The position numbers and the translations under genes were made by a program. Under the pieces are notes generated by a model that saw nothing but the letters and a program-made list of their open reading frames with translations, ran no database searches and was not told the origin of the DNA. Positions 52,709-61,968 of a stretch of DNA of 64,000 nucleotides are shown here, piece after piece. The stretch comes from Actinoallomurus spadix. Lineage in GTDB: Bacteria; Actinomycetota; Actinomycetes; Streptosporangiales; Streptosporangiaceae. Every line of letters begins with the position of its first letter. The stretch's first letter is position 1. The DNA lies in assembly GCF_024055725.1 (NCBI RefSeq), contig NZ_JAMXMX010000001.1, positions 62,001 through 126,000 on the forward strand, written 5' to 3'.

Positions 52709-55288
52709 GTGCATCCGATCAACGCGCCGGGGGGCGAGATGGGGGATCAGGCGGGCGGCTTCGCCGATGCCGTTGCTGCTGATGGAACCGCTGGTCGCGG
52801 CGGCGGTGGCCCCACCACGGTGGGCGCGGAGCGCAGACCGGGTCGTCGCCGCGGGCTCCGAGCGTGCACCGCCGGCCTGATCGCCGTCACGGGTGGTCTG
52901 CTGGGGGCGGGGGCGGTGTCCGCGCCCGCCGAGAGCGGCGTGAGAGCCACGGCCGGTCGCGAGGTCGCGGCGGCGAAGGGACGAGTGGCCGAGGCGTACG
53001 GGCGCCTGCCGCTGGCGTTCGAGCCCAACCGCGGGCAGGCGGCGGCCGGGATCCGCTATCTGGCGCACGGCCCTGGATACGGGGTGTTCATCACGGCGGA
53101 CCGTACGGTCGTCACCCTGGCGCCGCACGCGGCCGCGAAGGCCGGCGGCCGCGCGTACGCGATGCGGACACGGCACCTGAGACGTGCCGAGCGCGACCGG
53201 CGGGCGGTGCTGTCCTTCCGCGCGGTCGGCGGCGCCGCGGATCCGGTGATCGCCGGGGGGAGCCCGCTGGCCGGACGGGTCAACTACCTGCGCGGGCGTG
53301 ACCGCGCAGCCTGGCGGACGAACATCCCGACCTACCGCGAGGTGACCGAGCGGGGCGTGTACCGGGGCGTCGACCTGCGCTGGTACGGCACGCGGCAGGG
53401 CCTGGAGTACGACGTCACCGTCGCGCCCGGCGTCGATCCGGGGAAGGTGCGGTTCGCGATCGGCGGTCTGCGCGCACGACCGCACCTGACCGGCCGCGGG
53501 GACCTGGTGCTGCCCACCGCGCTCGGGGATGTCGTACAGCGGGCACCCCAGGCCTACCAGGTCGTGAACGGCAGACCGCGGCCGGTGGCGGCGCGCTTCA
53601 CCCTCGCGGGCGCCGATCAGGTCGGTTTCGCGCTGGCGGACCACGACCGCGGCCGGCCGTTGATCATCGATCCCCGGCTCGACTACTCGACCTACCTCGG
53701 CGGTACCGGCTACGACGAGGGCAACGGGATCGTGGTGGACTCCGCCGGCAGCGCCTATGTCACCGGCGACACCAACTCGGCGGACTTCCCCGTCGAGAGA
53801 GCGGTCCAGCGCCGGCTGAGGGGCGGCTTCGACACGTTCATCACCAAGCTCGACCCGACCGGCACGGCGCTGGTCTACTCCACATACCTCGGCGGCAGCG
53901 GCGAAGACCTGGGCATCGGGATCGCGCTGGACTCCGCCGGCGCGGCCTATGTCACCGGAGAGACGGACTCCGACGACTTCCCGGTCACGTCCGGGGCCTT
54001 CCAGACCGGCTACCACGGCAACGGGGACGCCTTCGTCACCAAGCTCGACCCCAGCGGCGGCGCCCTCGCCTACTCCACCTACCTGGGGGGCGGCGAGAAC
54101 GACCAGGCCGACGGGATCGGAGTGGACGCCTCCGGCGACGCCTACGTCGCCGGGTACACCTACTCCGGCGACTTCCCGCGTACGACCGGTCCATCGATGT
54201 CCGGGGGCACCGACGCCTTCGCCGCCAGGCTCGGCCCCACCGGCGGCACGCTCCTCTACTCCAGGTACCTCGGCGGCAGCGACTACACCGAGGCCGACGG
54301 GCTCGCGGTGGACGCCTCCGGTAACGCCTACCTCACCGGCCTCACCGCGTCCTCGGACTTCCCGACGACGGCAGGGGCGGTCCAGGGCTCGCCGGGCGGC
54401 GCCCTCGACGCGTTCGTGACCGAGCTATCCCCGGCCGACGGCGCACTGATCTACTCGACCTATCTCGGTGGTACCGGCAGCGAGCTCGGCTACGAGATCG
54501 CCGTCGGGTCCTCCGGCAACGCCTACGTGACCGGGGTCACCGACTCCACCGACTTCCCGACCACGGCCGGCGCCTTCCAGACCACGTTCCGCGGCGGGTA
54601 CACCGACGCGTTCGTGACCGCGCTCGGTCCGACCGGCGGCGCGCTCGTGTACTCGACCTACCTCGGGGGCGCACGCGACGATCAGGGCGACGGGATCGCG
54701 GTGGACGCGTCCGGCGACGCCTTCGTCACCGGGGCCACCGACTCCAGGAACTTCCCGGCCACCACCGGAGCGTTGCAGCCCGCGTACGGCGGCGGGGGCA
54801 GCGACGCGTACGTGACCGAGTTCGACCCGGCCGGCAGTGCGCCGGTCCACTCCACGTACATCGGCGGCACCGCGTACGACGAGGGCGATGGGATCGCGGT
54901 GGACGCGTCCGGCAGCCCGTACCTCACGGGCGTCACCGACTCCAGGAACTTCCCGCGCACGTCCGGGGCCTTCCAGACCGCGTACGGCGGCGGGATCGCC
55001 GACGCGTTCGTGCTGAGGCCGAACCTCGCCGCACCCGCTCCCACGCCGGCCACCGCGCCGAGGCGCGTGTCCCGGCGGCAGCGCGAGTCTCAGTCGCAGC
55101 AGGCGAGACACCGGCAGGCAGGGGGAGGGAACGCGGTGGCGGACAACACCAACGACTCGGCGGTGACCGGGAACGTCAGATCCGGCGCGGACCACGTGGG
55201 CGTGGACTCCGCGCGGTCACGCCTCCATCGGCTGCGGCGCGGTCACTCGTACCGGCGGACGGCGCCGCTCGCGCGCAGCGGGCGATGA
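52709..55288 (+). CDS. Secreted SBBP-repeat seven-bladed beta-propeller protein
   Basis: 859 residues from GTG 52709; ATG 52739 is an alternative, and neither has a strong ribosome site. A hydrophobic stretch near residues 50-72 (LIAVTGGLLGAGAVSAPAES) follows a long charged N-terminus. An N-terminal beta domain (EAYGRLPLAFEPNRGQAAAG) is followed by seven SBBP repeats, each with YSTYLGG or a close variant and DASGNAYLTG-type turns, about 55 residues apart, enough for one complete propeller. The tail of about 85 residues is basic and low in complexity. Surface binding is probable; the ligand is unknown. Confidence 0.85.
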   Translation: MHPINAPGGEMGDQAGGFADAVAADGTAGRGGGGPTTVGAERRPGRRRGLRACTAGLIAVTGGLLGAGAVSAPAESGVRATAGREVAAAKGRVAEAYGRLPLAFEPNRGQAAAGIRYLAHGPGYGVFITADRTVVTLAPHAAAKAGGRAYAMRTRHLRRAERDRRAVLSFRAVGGAADPVIAGGSPLAGRVNYLRGRDRAAWRTNIPTYREVTERGVYRGVDLRWYGTRQGLEYDVTVAPGVDPGKVRFAIGGLRARPHLTGRGDLVLPTALGDVVQRAPQAYQVVNGRPRPVAARFTLAGADQVGFALADHDRGRPLIIDPRLDYSTYLGGTGYDEGNGIVVDSAGSAYVTGDTNSADFPVERAVQRRLRGGFDTFITKLDPTGTALVYSTYLGGSGEDLGIGIALDSAGAAYVTGETDSDDFPVTSGAFQTGYHGNGDAFVTKLDPSGGALAYSTYLGGGENDQADGIGVDASGDAYVAGYTYSGDFPRTTGPSMSGGTDAFAARLGPTGGTLLYSRYLGGSDYTEADGLAVDASGNAYLTGLTASSDFPTTAGAVQGSPGGALDAFVTELSPADGALIYSTYLGGTGSELGYEIAVGSSGNAYVTGVTDSTDFPTTAGAFQTTFRGGYTDAFVTALGPTGGALVYSTYLGGARDDQGDGIAVDASGDAFVTGATDSRNFPATTGALQPAYGGGGSDAYVTEFDPAGSAPVHSTYIGGTAYDEGDGIAVDASGSPYLTGVTDSRNFPRTSGAFQTAYGGGIADAFVLRPNLAAPAPTPATAPRRVSRRQRESQSQQARHRQAGGGNAVADNTNDSAVTGNVRSGADHVGVDSARSRLHRLRRGHSYRRTAPLARSGR

Positions 55289-55303
55289 GACAAGGAGATC
55301 CTC

Positions 55304-56332
55304 ATGCTCACACGGATGCTGGCACCGGTGGCGCTGGCCCTGCCCCTGGCCGTCGCGGCGAGCGCCCTGCCGGCGGGCACTCCGGCGATGGCCCGCTCAC
55401 GGGCGGCGACCGCGGGTCGCGCGTCCGGCCCCGGCGAGGACGGGGCGGCCGCCGCCGACCCCAGGTACATGATCGCGGTGGGGGACATCCCGCCCTGCGG
55501 GCTGGGTTTCAACACGCCTTCGCCGAGGGCGATCGCCACGGCGAAACTCGCCCTGTCGCTCAGAAAGCTCCATTCCTCGCTGGGATTCATCGGACTCGGC
55601 GACCAGAGCAACGGCACCGGAACGTTCAAGGAGTACACGGACTGCTACGCCAAGAGCGGCTGGGGGGCCCTGAAATCCGTGACCCGTCCGTCGCTCGGAA
55701 ATCACGAGCAGTACGCGGGTAATGCGAATGCCGCCGGTTACTTCAAGTACTTCGATGGGGCGGCGGGCTCGGCGGCGAAACCTTATTACGCCTTCGACGT
55801 CGGTACCATCTGGCACTTCATCGCGCTGGACTCGGAATGCCAGTTCGCGGGGGGATGCCAGGCGGGCTCGCCGCAGGAGACCTGGCTGCGGACCCACCTC
55901 ACCGCCTACCGCAAAGCCCATCCGCACCGCTGCATCCTGGCCTACTGGCACCGTCCGCTCTTCTCTTCATCGGACGCGACTCCCCAGGCGGAGTACAAGA
56001 CTCCGCAGGTCTACCCGTTCTGGCAGGACCTCTATGCGGCCAATGCCGCCATCGTCATGAACGGGCATTTTCACGGCTATGAGCGGTTCGCTCCGCAGAC
56101 GCCGAATCACGTGCTCGACCAGGCCGGGGGAATCCGGGAGTTCGTGGTCGCCACCGGCGGCTCGAACTTCTACGGATTCCTCTCCCCGCCGGCCGTCCAC
56201 AGCCAGGTGCGTCTCACCTTCGTGCCGGGCGTCATGCTGCTCACTCTCAAGGATCGCGCGTACGACTGGGCCTTCTACGACACGACCGGCAAGATCCGTG
56301 ATTCAGGAGTCGACCACGCCTGCCCTCAATAG
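55304..56332 (+). CDS. Secreted metallophosphoesterase (purple-acid-phosphatase-like)
   Basis: 342 residues from ATG 55304 with AAGGAGA upstream. A signal peptide (LAPVALALPLAVAASALPAG) is followed by the metallophosphoesterase motifs: AVGDIPPCG (Asp), GLGDQSNG (Asp), SLGNHEQYAG (Asn-His), AYWHRPLFSS (His) and MNGHFHGYERFAP (His-x-His). All ligands of the dinuclear centre appear present, with GDQ where GDN/GDL is usual. It probably cleaves phosphate mono- or diesters outside the cell. It stands 15 bp after the SBBP gene and may be co-transcribed with it. Confidence 0.85.
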   Translation: MLTRMLAPVALALPLAVAASALPAGTPAMARSRAATAGRASGPGEDGAAAADPRYMIAVGDIPPCGLGFNTPSPRAIATAKLALSLRKLHSSLGFIGLGDQSNGTGTFKEYTDCYAKSGWGALKSVTRPSLGNHEQYAGNANAAGYFKYFDGAAGSAAKPYYAFDVGTIWHFIALDSECQFAGGCQAGSPQETWLRTHLTAYRKAHPHRCILAYWHRPLFSSSDATPQAEYKTPQVYPFWQDLYAANAAIVMNGHFHGYERFAPQTPNHVLDQAGGIREFVVATGGSNFYGFLSPPAVHSQVRLTFVPGVMLLTLKDRAYDWAFYDTTGKIRDSGVDHACPQ

Positions 56333-56348
56333 CGACGGATCCGCGTGG

Positions 56349-58124
56349 TCAGGCCACCTCGCAGGGCGAGCCGTTGAGCGTGAACGCCGTCGGCGCGGCC
56401 GTGTCGCCGGTGTGGCCGGCCTGGAAGCCGATGCCGGCGGACGCGCCGGGCGCCAGCGAGCCGTTGTAGGAGGCGTTCGTGGCGGTCACCTGGCTCCCGG
56501 AGGAGCTGAAGGTCGCGTTCCAGCCCGAGACGATCGTCTGCCCGGCGGGGAGGGTGAACTTCAGCGACCAGCCGTCGATCGGCGTCGTTCCGGTGTTGGT
56601 GATGGTGAGGTCCTCGGTCAGGCCGGTGTTCCAGGCGTTGACCGTCGCGCCGACCTTGCAGGCGGCGCCCGCCGGAGGCGTCGGTGACGACGTGCCGGTC
56701 CCGCCGCCGCTGATCTGGTAGGTGACGAGGGATCGCGCCGGTAAGTTCGCCGTGAACGCCCCTCCGCCCAGTGCGATCGTGCCCTGCGGGGCGAGGCTGT
56801 TGCTCCCGTTCGTCAGGTAGGGGGCCACGGTCCCGTTCGACAGGCCGGCGTTGCTGAGCGTGTAGGTGGCCGACGTGCTGCTCGTGCCGGTGTTGAGGAC
56901 CACGAGGGCGACGGAGCCGTCGGTGTTCCGGTAGGCGGAGACCTTGAGGCCGGCGTCGCCGGTGGTGGCCGAGATCCGGGTGGCGCCGGGGCGGATGAAC
57001 CGGCTGTAGCCGGCGAGCGCGTAGTACCGCTTCGACGGCGTCAGCGTCGAGCCGTTGAGGCCGATCAGGGAGCTGTCGTGGCTGGTCGAGCTGACCCCCC
57101 ACCAGTACAGGAACGCGTTGAGGTTCGCCTGGGTCAGGCCGGTGTGGATCCGCTGCGCCCAGGTGAGCCCGGAGCCCTCGCTGCCGTCGTCCCACGAGGT
57201 GTTCCAGGTGCTTCCGTTGATCGACCACTCGGACTCCCAGAGCGGTCGCCCGCCGGTGTCGATCGGGGATGACGGCGCGCCGGAGTAGCCGTGGCTCGTG
57301 AACAGTCCGACGCCCGCGTTCGCGGTCGCGTTGCCCTGGACGGCGCTGACGTAGCCGGGCAGGTTGTTAAAGCCGAGGGCGTCACAGCACGCGACCTTCG
57401 TGGACAGGCCGGAGGCCTTCATCGTGGGGCCGAGGACGGACAGGAGGCTCGCGGCCTGTGACGGGTTCACCAGCATGCTGGAGTAGCTCGTGGTGAGGGT
57501 CGGCTCGTTCACGAAACCGACCGCGGAGGGGGTGAGCCCGGCCGACGCCCAGAACCTCGCGTGCTGGACCAGGTAGTTCGCGTAGGCCTGCCGCCAGTCG
57601 CCGGAGCCGCACGAGGCTCCCGGGGTGCCGCACAGCGAGCCGCCGTTCGAATCGCTGCCGTTGGTCTTCATGAACCCCGGCGCGCTCCAGGCGTCGTTGT
57701 AGAAGTTGGTGACGCCGTAGCTCTTCGCCTGCTTGGCCAGCCACACCTGCCCCTGGTCCTGGGCGTCGTTGCTCCCGTTCCAGACGTACGTGGGGGTGGC
57801 CGAGGGACCGGCGGGGGCCTTCGGCTCGATGGAGTCGCTGCCGGAGGGGATGATGCTGCGCAGGATGCTGAATCCGGCGCCCTTGGTCGTGCTGAACAGC
57901 AGGTCGAGGGCCTGCTGCCGCGTCGCGCTCGCGGCGGTGCGGATCGAGTTGGCCTGGCCGAAGGCCTCCGAGACGCCGAACCCGTCGATCTTCTGGTACG
58001 TCGTGCCGCCGTTGATCGCGACCGTCGACGCGGCGTGCGCCGGCAGGTGGGTCAACGCGACCATCGAACCGAGGCCGAGAGCCGTGGCGGCCATCAGCCG
58101 GACCTGGCGTGCGGTTCGCCTCAT
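56349..58124 (-). CDS. Secreted GH30-family glycosidase with C-terminal CBM2
   Basis: 591 residues from ATG 58124, with GGAGGG upstream. After a signal peptide ending PAHA, the GH30 barrel starts at INGGTTYQKIDGFGVSEAFG; the acid/base Glu is in SAVGFVNEPTLTTSY and the nucleophile in RPLWESEWSING. The beta-side domain with SVALVVLNTGTSSTSATYTL follows. After a Gly/Thr/Pro linker, residues about 490-591 form a CBM2 (ACKVGATVNAWNTGLTEDLT; WNATFSSSGSQVTATNASY), which binds cellulose or xylan. Xylanase-, endo-beta-1,6-galactanase- or glucanase-type activity is possible. Confidence 0.85.
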   Translation of the reverse strand: MRRTARQVRLMAATALGLGSMVALTHLPAHAASTVAINGGTTYQKIDGFGVSEAFGQANSIRTAASATRQQALDLLFSTTKGAGFSILRSIIPSGSDSIEPKAPAGPSATPTYVWNGSNDAQDQGQVWLAKQAKSYGVTNFYNDAWSAPGFMKTNGSDSNGGSLCGTPGASCGSGDWRQAYANYLVQHARFWASAGLTPSAVGFVNEPTLTTSYSSMLVNPSQAASLLSVLGPTMKASGLSTKVACCDALGFNNLPGYVSAVQGNATANAGVGLFTSHGYSGAPSSPIDTGGRPLWESEWSINGSTWNTSWDDGSEGSGLTWAQRIHTGLTQANLNAFLYWWGVSSTSHDSSLIGLNGSTLTPSKRYYALAGYSRFIRPGATRISATTGDAGLKVSAYRNTDGSVALVVLNTGTSSTSATYTLSNAGLSNGTVAPYLTNGSNSLAPQGTIALGGGAFTANLPARSLVTYQISGGGTGTSSPTPPAGAACKVGATVNAWNTGLTEDLTITNTGTTPIDGWSLKFTLPAGQTIVSGWNATFSSSGSQVTATNASYNGSLAPGASAGIGFQAGHTGDTAAPTAFTLNGSPCEVA

Positions 58125-58154
58125 GGGACCCTCCACGGCGTGCTTTTCGAGATC

Positions 58155-58169
58155 CCGAACATCGTTCGG
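58155..58169 (-). promoter_or_regulatory. Inverted repeat CCGAAC-ATC-GTTCGG upstream of the GH30 gene
   Basis: A perfect 6-3-6 repeat starts 31 bp upstream of ATG 58124, in the likely promoter. It is a good size for a LacI/TetR-class repressor operator and differs from the GH92 operator. Confidence 0.5.
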
Positions 58170-58294
58170 TGATACGCATGGCGAAACTAAGCCGGGTCGG
58201 GGAACCGGGCAACAGGGCTTTCACCGGTTTTCAGAACGCCCGCCGCTTCCCCCCAGGAACCGGGGAAGCGGCGGGCGGGCTCTTCAGCGGGTCG

Positions 58295-61200
58295 TCAGCC
58301 CTGCTGCTCCGTCAGCACTCGGAGGGACGCGTCGGTCGCGTACAGGTCGACCGGGCCGCTGTCCCCCGTACGGATCTGGACGTGGGTGTCCGCCGCCGAC
58401 GGGACCGCGCCCTGGACCGTGACCGTCTGCGGGGTGCCGGTCAGCTGCACGGTCTGGCTGGTCAGGTCCTGCCGGCCGTTCCAGAAGTCCAGGTAGACCG
58501 TTCCCCTGCCCTGGAGGGTCACCGAGGCCTGGTAGCTCTGGCCCGCGGGCAGCGGGGACGCCGGATCGACCCAGATCCAGGTGTTGGGCGCGGCGTTGGT
58601 CTCGGTCCAGTGGACCGCGCTCTTGCCTTCGGGAGTGGTGGCGGAGGCGACGGTTCCGGGCACCGAGCCCACGCCGTTCTGCACCGGCCCGTTCCAGGAC
58701 AGTTCGCCGGTGGGCGCGCCGCCGAGCAGGTCGGGTCCGGTCGGCGTGAGGATGATCGGCTTGCGTCCCGGCGGGAACGTCAGCGGTCCGGCCGGGTAGG
58801 ACGGCGGTGCGTCGGCCGCCGTGGCGCCCCACGACGTGTCGGCGGTGGGCGTGAGGTGGAACGCCAGCTCCGTGGTGTGCCGGCCCGGCGGCGCGTCGGC
58901 CCCGGTGAGCAGCGACGCGGACAGCCAGGCCGGGGTCCAGGTCTTGCCGTTGACCGACACACTGTGGACGTAGGTGGTCGTCGAGGCACCCGGCGCGGTC
59001 AGCCTCAGCCGGTGACCGCCGGGCAGGTCGAACTCGGCCCGGGAGAAGATCGGCGCGCCCAGCGCGAGCACCGGCGTGCCCGGGGTCGCCGGGTACATGC
59101 CGAGGCTTGACCAGACGTACCAGGAGCTCATGGCGCCGAGGTCGTCATTGCCGGGCTCACCGCCGGGAGTGTCCGAGTAGACCGTGGTGAGCAGGCGGTG
59201 GACGATCTCCTCGCTCTTGTACGGCGCGCCGGCGTAGCCGTACACCCACGGCGTGAGGAACGCGGGCTCGTTGCCGGCCCACTCGTACGGCAGGTTCGGA
59301 CCCGCGTTGAGCTGCTGGAAGTAGGTGTCCAGGCGCTGGATCGCGGCCTCGTTGCCGCCCATCGCCGTGATCAGGCCGTGGATGTTCTGCGGGATCGCCC
59401 AGGTGTACTGCGCGGCGTTGCCCTCCTGGAACCCGGACTGCCCGAAGTTGCCCATCCCGTCCGTGGTCGGGCCGAACTTCGGGAACCGCCCGTCGCCGTC
59501 GCGCGGCTGGATGTAGCCGGTGGCGGTGTTGAAGATGTTCGTCCAGTTCTGCGACCGCCGCAGGAACGTCCTGTAGGTCGAGTCCTGCCCGAGCGCCTTG
59601 GCGAGCCGGGCGATGCCGAAGTCGGCGGTGGCGTACTCGATGGTCTCCGAGGCGCCGTTGTTCTCGGGGGACAGGGAGCTCTTCGTCGTGTTCGGGACGT
59701 ACCCGAGGGAGGTATAGGAGGAGAGCTGGGGCCGTTCGACGTACCAGCCCTGCCCCATCTCGGCGGGCGAGGACGGCACCTGGGTGGCGCCCTTGACCAT
59801 GGCGGCCAGCGCGGCCTTCGCGTCGAAGTGCCGGGCGCCCATCGCGTACGCCTCGGCGAGCATCGCGTCGGCGGCGTCACCGTTCATGACGTCGGTGTAG
59901 TCGTTGGCGAATCCCCACTTGGGCAGCCAGCCGCCCTGCGCCTGGTCGTTGAGCAGTGAGGTCATCATCTGGCTCGTCTGCTCGGGCGCGATCACGGCGA
60001 GCAGGGGGATCTCGGAGCGGTAGACGTCCCAGCCCGAGAAGTTGGCGTACTGGACCGTGCCGTGGGGGGTCCGGTGGACCTTGTCGTCGAAGCCGAGGTA
60101 GTCGCCGTTCGCGTCGGAGAAGACGCTCGGCTCGAGCAGGGTGTGGTAGAGCGCGGTGTAGAACGTCCTGCGCTGTGCGGCGGTGCCGCCGCCGACGCGG
60201 ATGCGGGACAGCAGGGTGTTCCACTCCGCGTACGTGCGCCTGGCGACCGCGGGGACGCTCCAGCCGGGGTTCTCGGCGGCCAGGTTGGCGGCGGCGTCCT
60301 TCTCGCTCACGTACGACAGGGCGACCTTCATGGTCACCTGCTGGTGTTCCGTGGTGTCGAAGCCGACCCAGGCGCCCGACTGCAGGCCCTCGGTGCCCGC
60401 GACCCGGGTGCGCGACTGCGCGCCCTTCGCCTCGACTCCGCGCGGGGCCACCGGGGTCCGGGTGTTGCCGGCCGGCCTGCCGTCGGGTCCGGCGGGCACG
60501 CGCGGAACGCCGGTGCCGTGCGTGCTCATCTTCGTGCTGCCGGGCGTCTTGACGACGGCCTCCCGGCGGATGGACGCCGCCGAGGCCAGCAGGTCGACCG
60601 GGCCCGCGCCCGCGGTGCGCACCTGGAACTGCGGCCTGCCGATGGGCCCGGTCGGGATCGCGGCGTCGACGGTGAGGGTGACCGGCGTGGACGTGAGATC
60701 GACGGCCTTCCCGCCGACGTCCTGGCGTCCGTTGTAGAAGTTGAGGTAGACCTTCCCGCTGCCCTGCAGCGTCACGCCGGCCTGGTAGGTGTCGCCCTGG
60801 GTCAGGGCCGGGGGAGTGGTCTCGATCCAGGCGTTGGCCGGCGCGTCGCTCTGTTTCCAGGCGACCGCGCTGCTCCCGTCCGGCGTCTTCGCGGGGGTGA
60901 TGGTCGCCGCGGTCCCGCCGCTCGCCGCCTCGTGGTAGCTCCACGACAGGTCGCCGGTGGGCTGCGGGAAGACGTTGTCGCCGGTCGGCGCGGTGTGCCA
61001 GGTGCCGTAGGAGGAGAACGGGCGGGAGAACTTCGCGACGAAGTGCACCGGGTACGTTCCCGGCGTGCCGCAGAACTGCCCGGCCGTCTCCGTGCCGGTC
61101 ACCGTGTCGTCGCCGACCACCTGGACGCTCGCCGACTGGTTGCCGGACTGCGCGGCGCCCATCTTGAACAGGACGTTCGCCGCGGTCGTGCGGGGATAGG

Positions 61201-61759
61201 CGAACCGCGCGATGCCGGTACGGGTCGTGGCCGCCAGGTCGGCGTGGACCGCCGCGGGCGTGCCCGGTTCGAGCCCGACCGAGTACGAGCCCGGCGCGGC
61301 GTGCTCGTCGCCGTGCTGGAACGCCGCCGTGGTGTTCGCCGGGTTGTCGTCCAGGGCGCCCACGGTGGGCAGGATCGGGAAGTCGCCGAAGGCGCCGCAG
61401 CCTGGGCCGGACATGTGCGTGAGGCTGAAGCCGGTGGTGGCGGAGTCGTCGTGGTTGTAGCCCCCGCCGTCGGGCCGGGAGGGGGTGTCGGGGCTGAAGG
61501 AGACCATGCCGAACGGCGCCGTCGCGCCCGGGTAGGTGTCGACCTGTCCGACCGTGGCGCCTCCGGAGCCCGTGCCGATCAGGGGATCGACCAGGGACGC
61601 GGGGTCGCGCACGAGCGCGTCCCCGGCGGCACCGGCCGGCGGGGAGAGGGGCAGGGCCCCGGCCGCCGCGCCGCCGCCGGCCGTGAGCGTGCCGGCGGCC
61701 GCGACGACCACCACCAGGGCCCGCAGCCGGCGTCGTGAGGGGTCATGACGAGAGGGCAT
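58295..61759 (-). CDS. Secreted GH92 alpha-mannosidase with two homologous carbohydrate-binding-type modules
   Basis: 1154 residues from ATG 61759. A signal peptide (LRALVVVVAAAGTLTAGGGA) is followed by DPLIGTGSGGATVGQVDTYP and GFSLTHMSGPGCGAFGDFPI, the GH92 opening; the barrel has YEWAGNEPAFLTPWVYGY and GNDDLGAMSSWYVWSSLG with catalytic Glu/Asp. A module at about residues 265-400 (YQAGVTLQGSGKVYLNFYNG) interrupts the N-terminal domain, and a close copy ends the protein at about 1030-1150 (YQASVTLQGRGTVYLDFWNG). GH92 enzymes are Ca2+-dependent exo-alpha-mannosidases. The enzyme is about 350 residues longer than a plain GH92. Confidence 0.9.
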   Translation of the reverse strand: MPSRHDPSRRRLRALVVVVAAAGTLTAGGGAAAGALPLSPPAGAAGDALVRDPASLVDPLIGTGSGGATVGQVDTYPGATAPFGMVSFSPDTPSRPDGGGYNHDDSATTGFSLTHMSGPGCGAFGDFPILPTVGALDDNPANTTAAFQHGDEHAAPGSYSVGLEPGTPAAVHADLAATTRTGIARFAYPRTTAANVLFKMGAAQSGNQSASVQVVGDDTVTGTETAGQFCGTPGTYPVHFVAKFSRPFSSYGTWHTAPTGDNVFPQPTGDLSWSYHEAASGGTAATITPAKTPDGSSAVAWKQSDAPANAWIETTPPALTQGDTYQAGVTLQGSGKVYLNFYNGRQDVGGKAVDLTSTPVTLTVDAAIPTGPIGRPQFQVRTAGAGPVDLLASAASIRREAVVKTPGSTKMSTHGTGVPRVPAGPDGRPAGNTRTPVAPRGVEAKGAQSRTRVAGTEGLQSGAWVGFDTTEHQQVTMKVALSYVSEKDAAANLAAENPGWSVPAVARRTYAEWNTLLSRIRVGGGTAAQRRTFYTALYHTLLEPSVFSDANGDYLGFDDKVHRTPHGTVQYANFSGWDVYRSEIPLLAVIAPEQTSQMMTSLLNDQAQGGWLPKWGFANDYTDVMNGDAADAMLAEAYAMGARHFDAKAALAAMVKGATQVPSSPAEMGQGWYVERPQLSSYTSLGYVPNTTKSSLSPENNGASETIEYATADFGIARLAKALGQDSTYRTFLRRSQNWTNIFNTATGYIQPRDGDGRFPKFGPTTDGMGNFGQSGFQEGNAAQYTWAIPQNIHGLITAMGGNEAAIQRLDTYFQQLNAGPNLPYEWAGNEPAFLTPWVYGYAGAPYKSEEIVHRLLTTVYSDTPGGEPGNDDLGAMSSWYVWSSLGMYPATPGTPVLALGAPIFSRAEFDLPGGHRLRLTAPGASTTTYVHSVSVNGKTWTPAWLSASLLTGADAPPGRHTTELAFHLTPTADTSWGATAADAPPSYPAGPLTFPPGRKPIILTPTGPDLLGGAPTGELSWNGPVQNGVGSVPGTVASATTPEGKSAVHWTETNAAPNTWIWVDPASPLPAGQSYQASVTLQGRGTVYLDFWNGRQDLTSQTVQLTGTPQTVTVQGAVPSAADTHVQIRTGDSGPVDLYATDASLRVLTEQQG

Positions 61760-61782
61760 GGGGGGTTACCTCTCCCTGGGAT

Positions 61783-61794
61783 GACAACGTTGTC
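61783..61794 (-). promoter_or_regulatory. Palindrome GACAACGTTGTC, LacI-family-type operator upstream of GH92
   Basis: A perfect 12-bp palindrome 24 bp before ATG 61759. TGACAACGTTGTCA-like sites are typical of actinomycete LacI repressors of glycoside hydrolase genes. No lacI gene is in the window. Confidence 0.7.
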
Positions 61795-61921
61795 TGTCAC
61801 GAGGGTTGTACGCCTTTGATCGCCGTCTTACAAGACCTGACTCGGCGACCGGGGGAGTCCGCGCCGACCGAGCGGTCCACGGCCCGGCCAAACTTCTACG
61901 TAGCCTTGCCGGGCATCGATG

Positions 61922-61933
61922 ACTCTGTAGAGT
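61922..61933 (+). promoter_or_regulatory. Inverted repeat ACTCT-GT-AGAGT upstream of boxC
   Basis: A perfect 5-2-5 repeat 36 bp before ATG 61969, in an AT-richer stretch; a short CTACGTAG palindrome lies about 25 bp further upstream. Either could bind the pathway regulator. Confidence 0.4.
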
Positions 61934-61968
61934 GTTGTTCGTCTGGATCTTTGCGGGAGGATCTCCTG

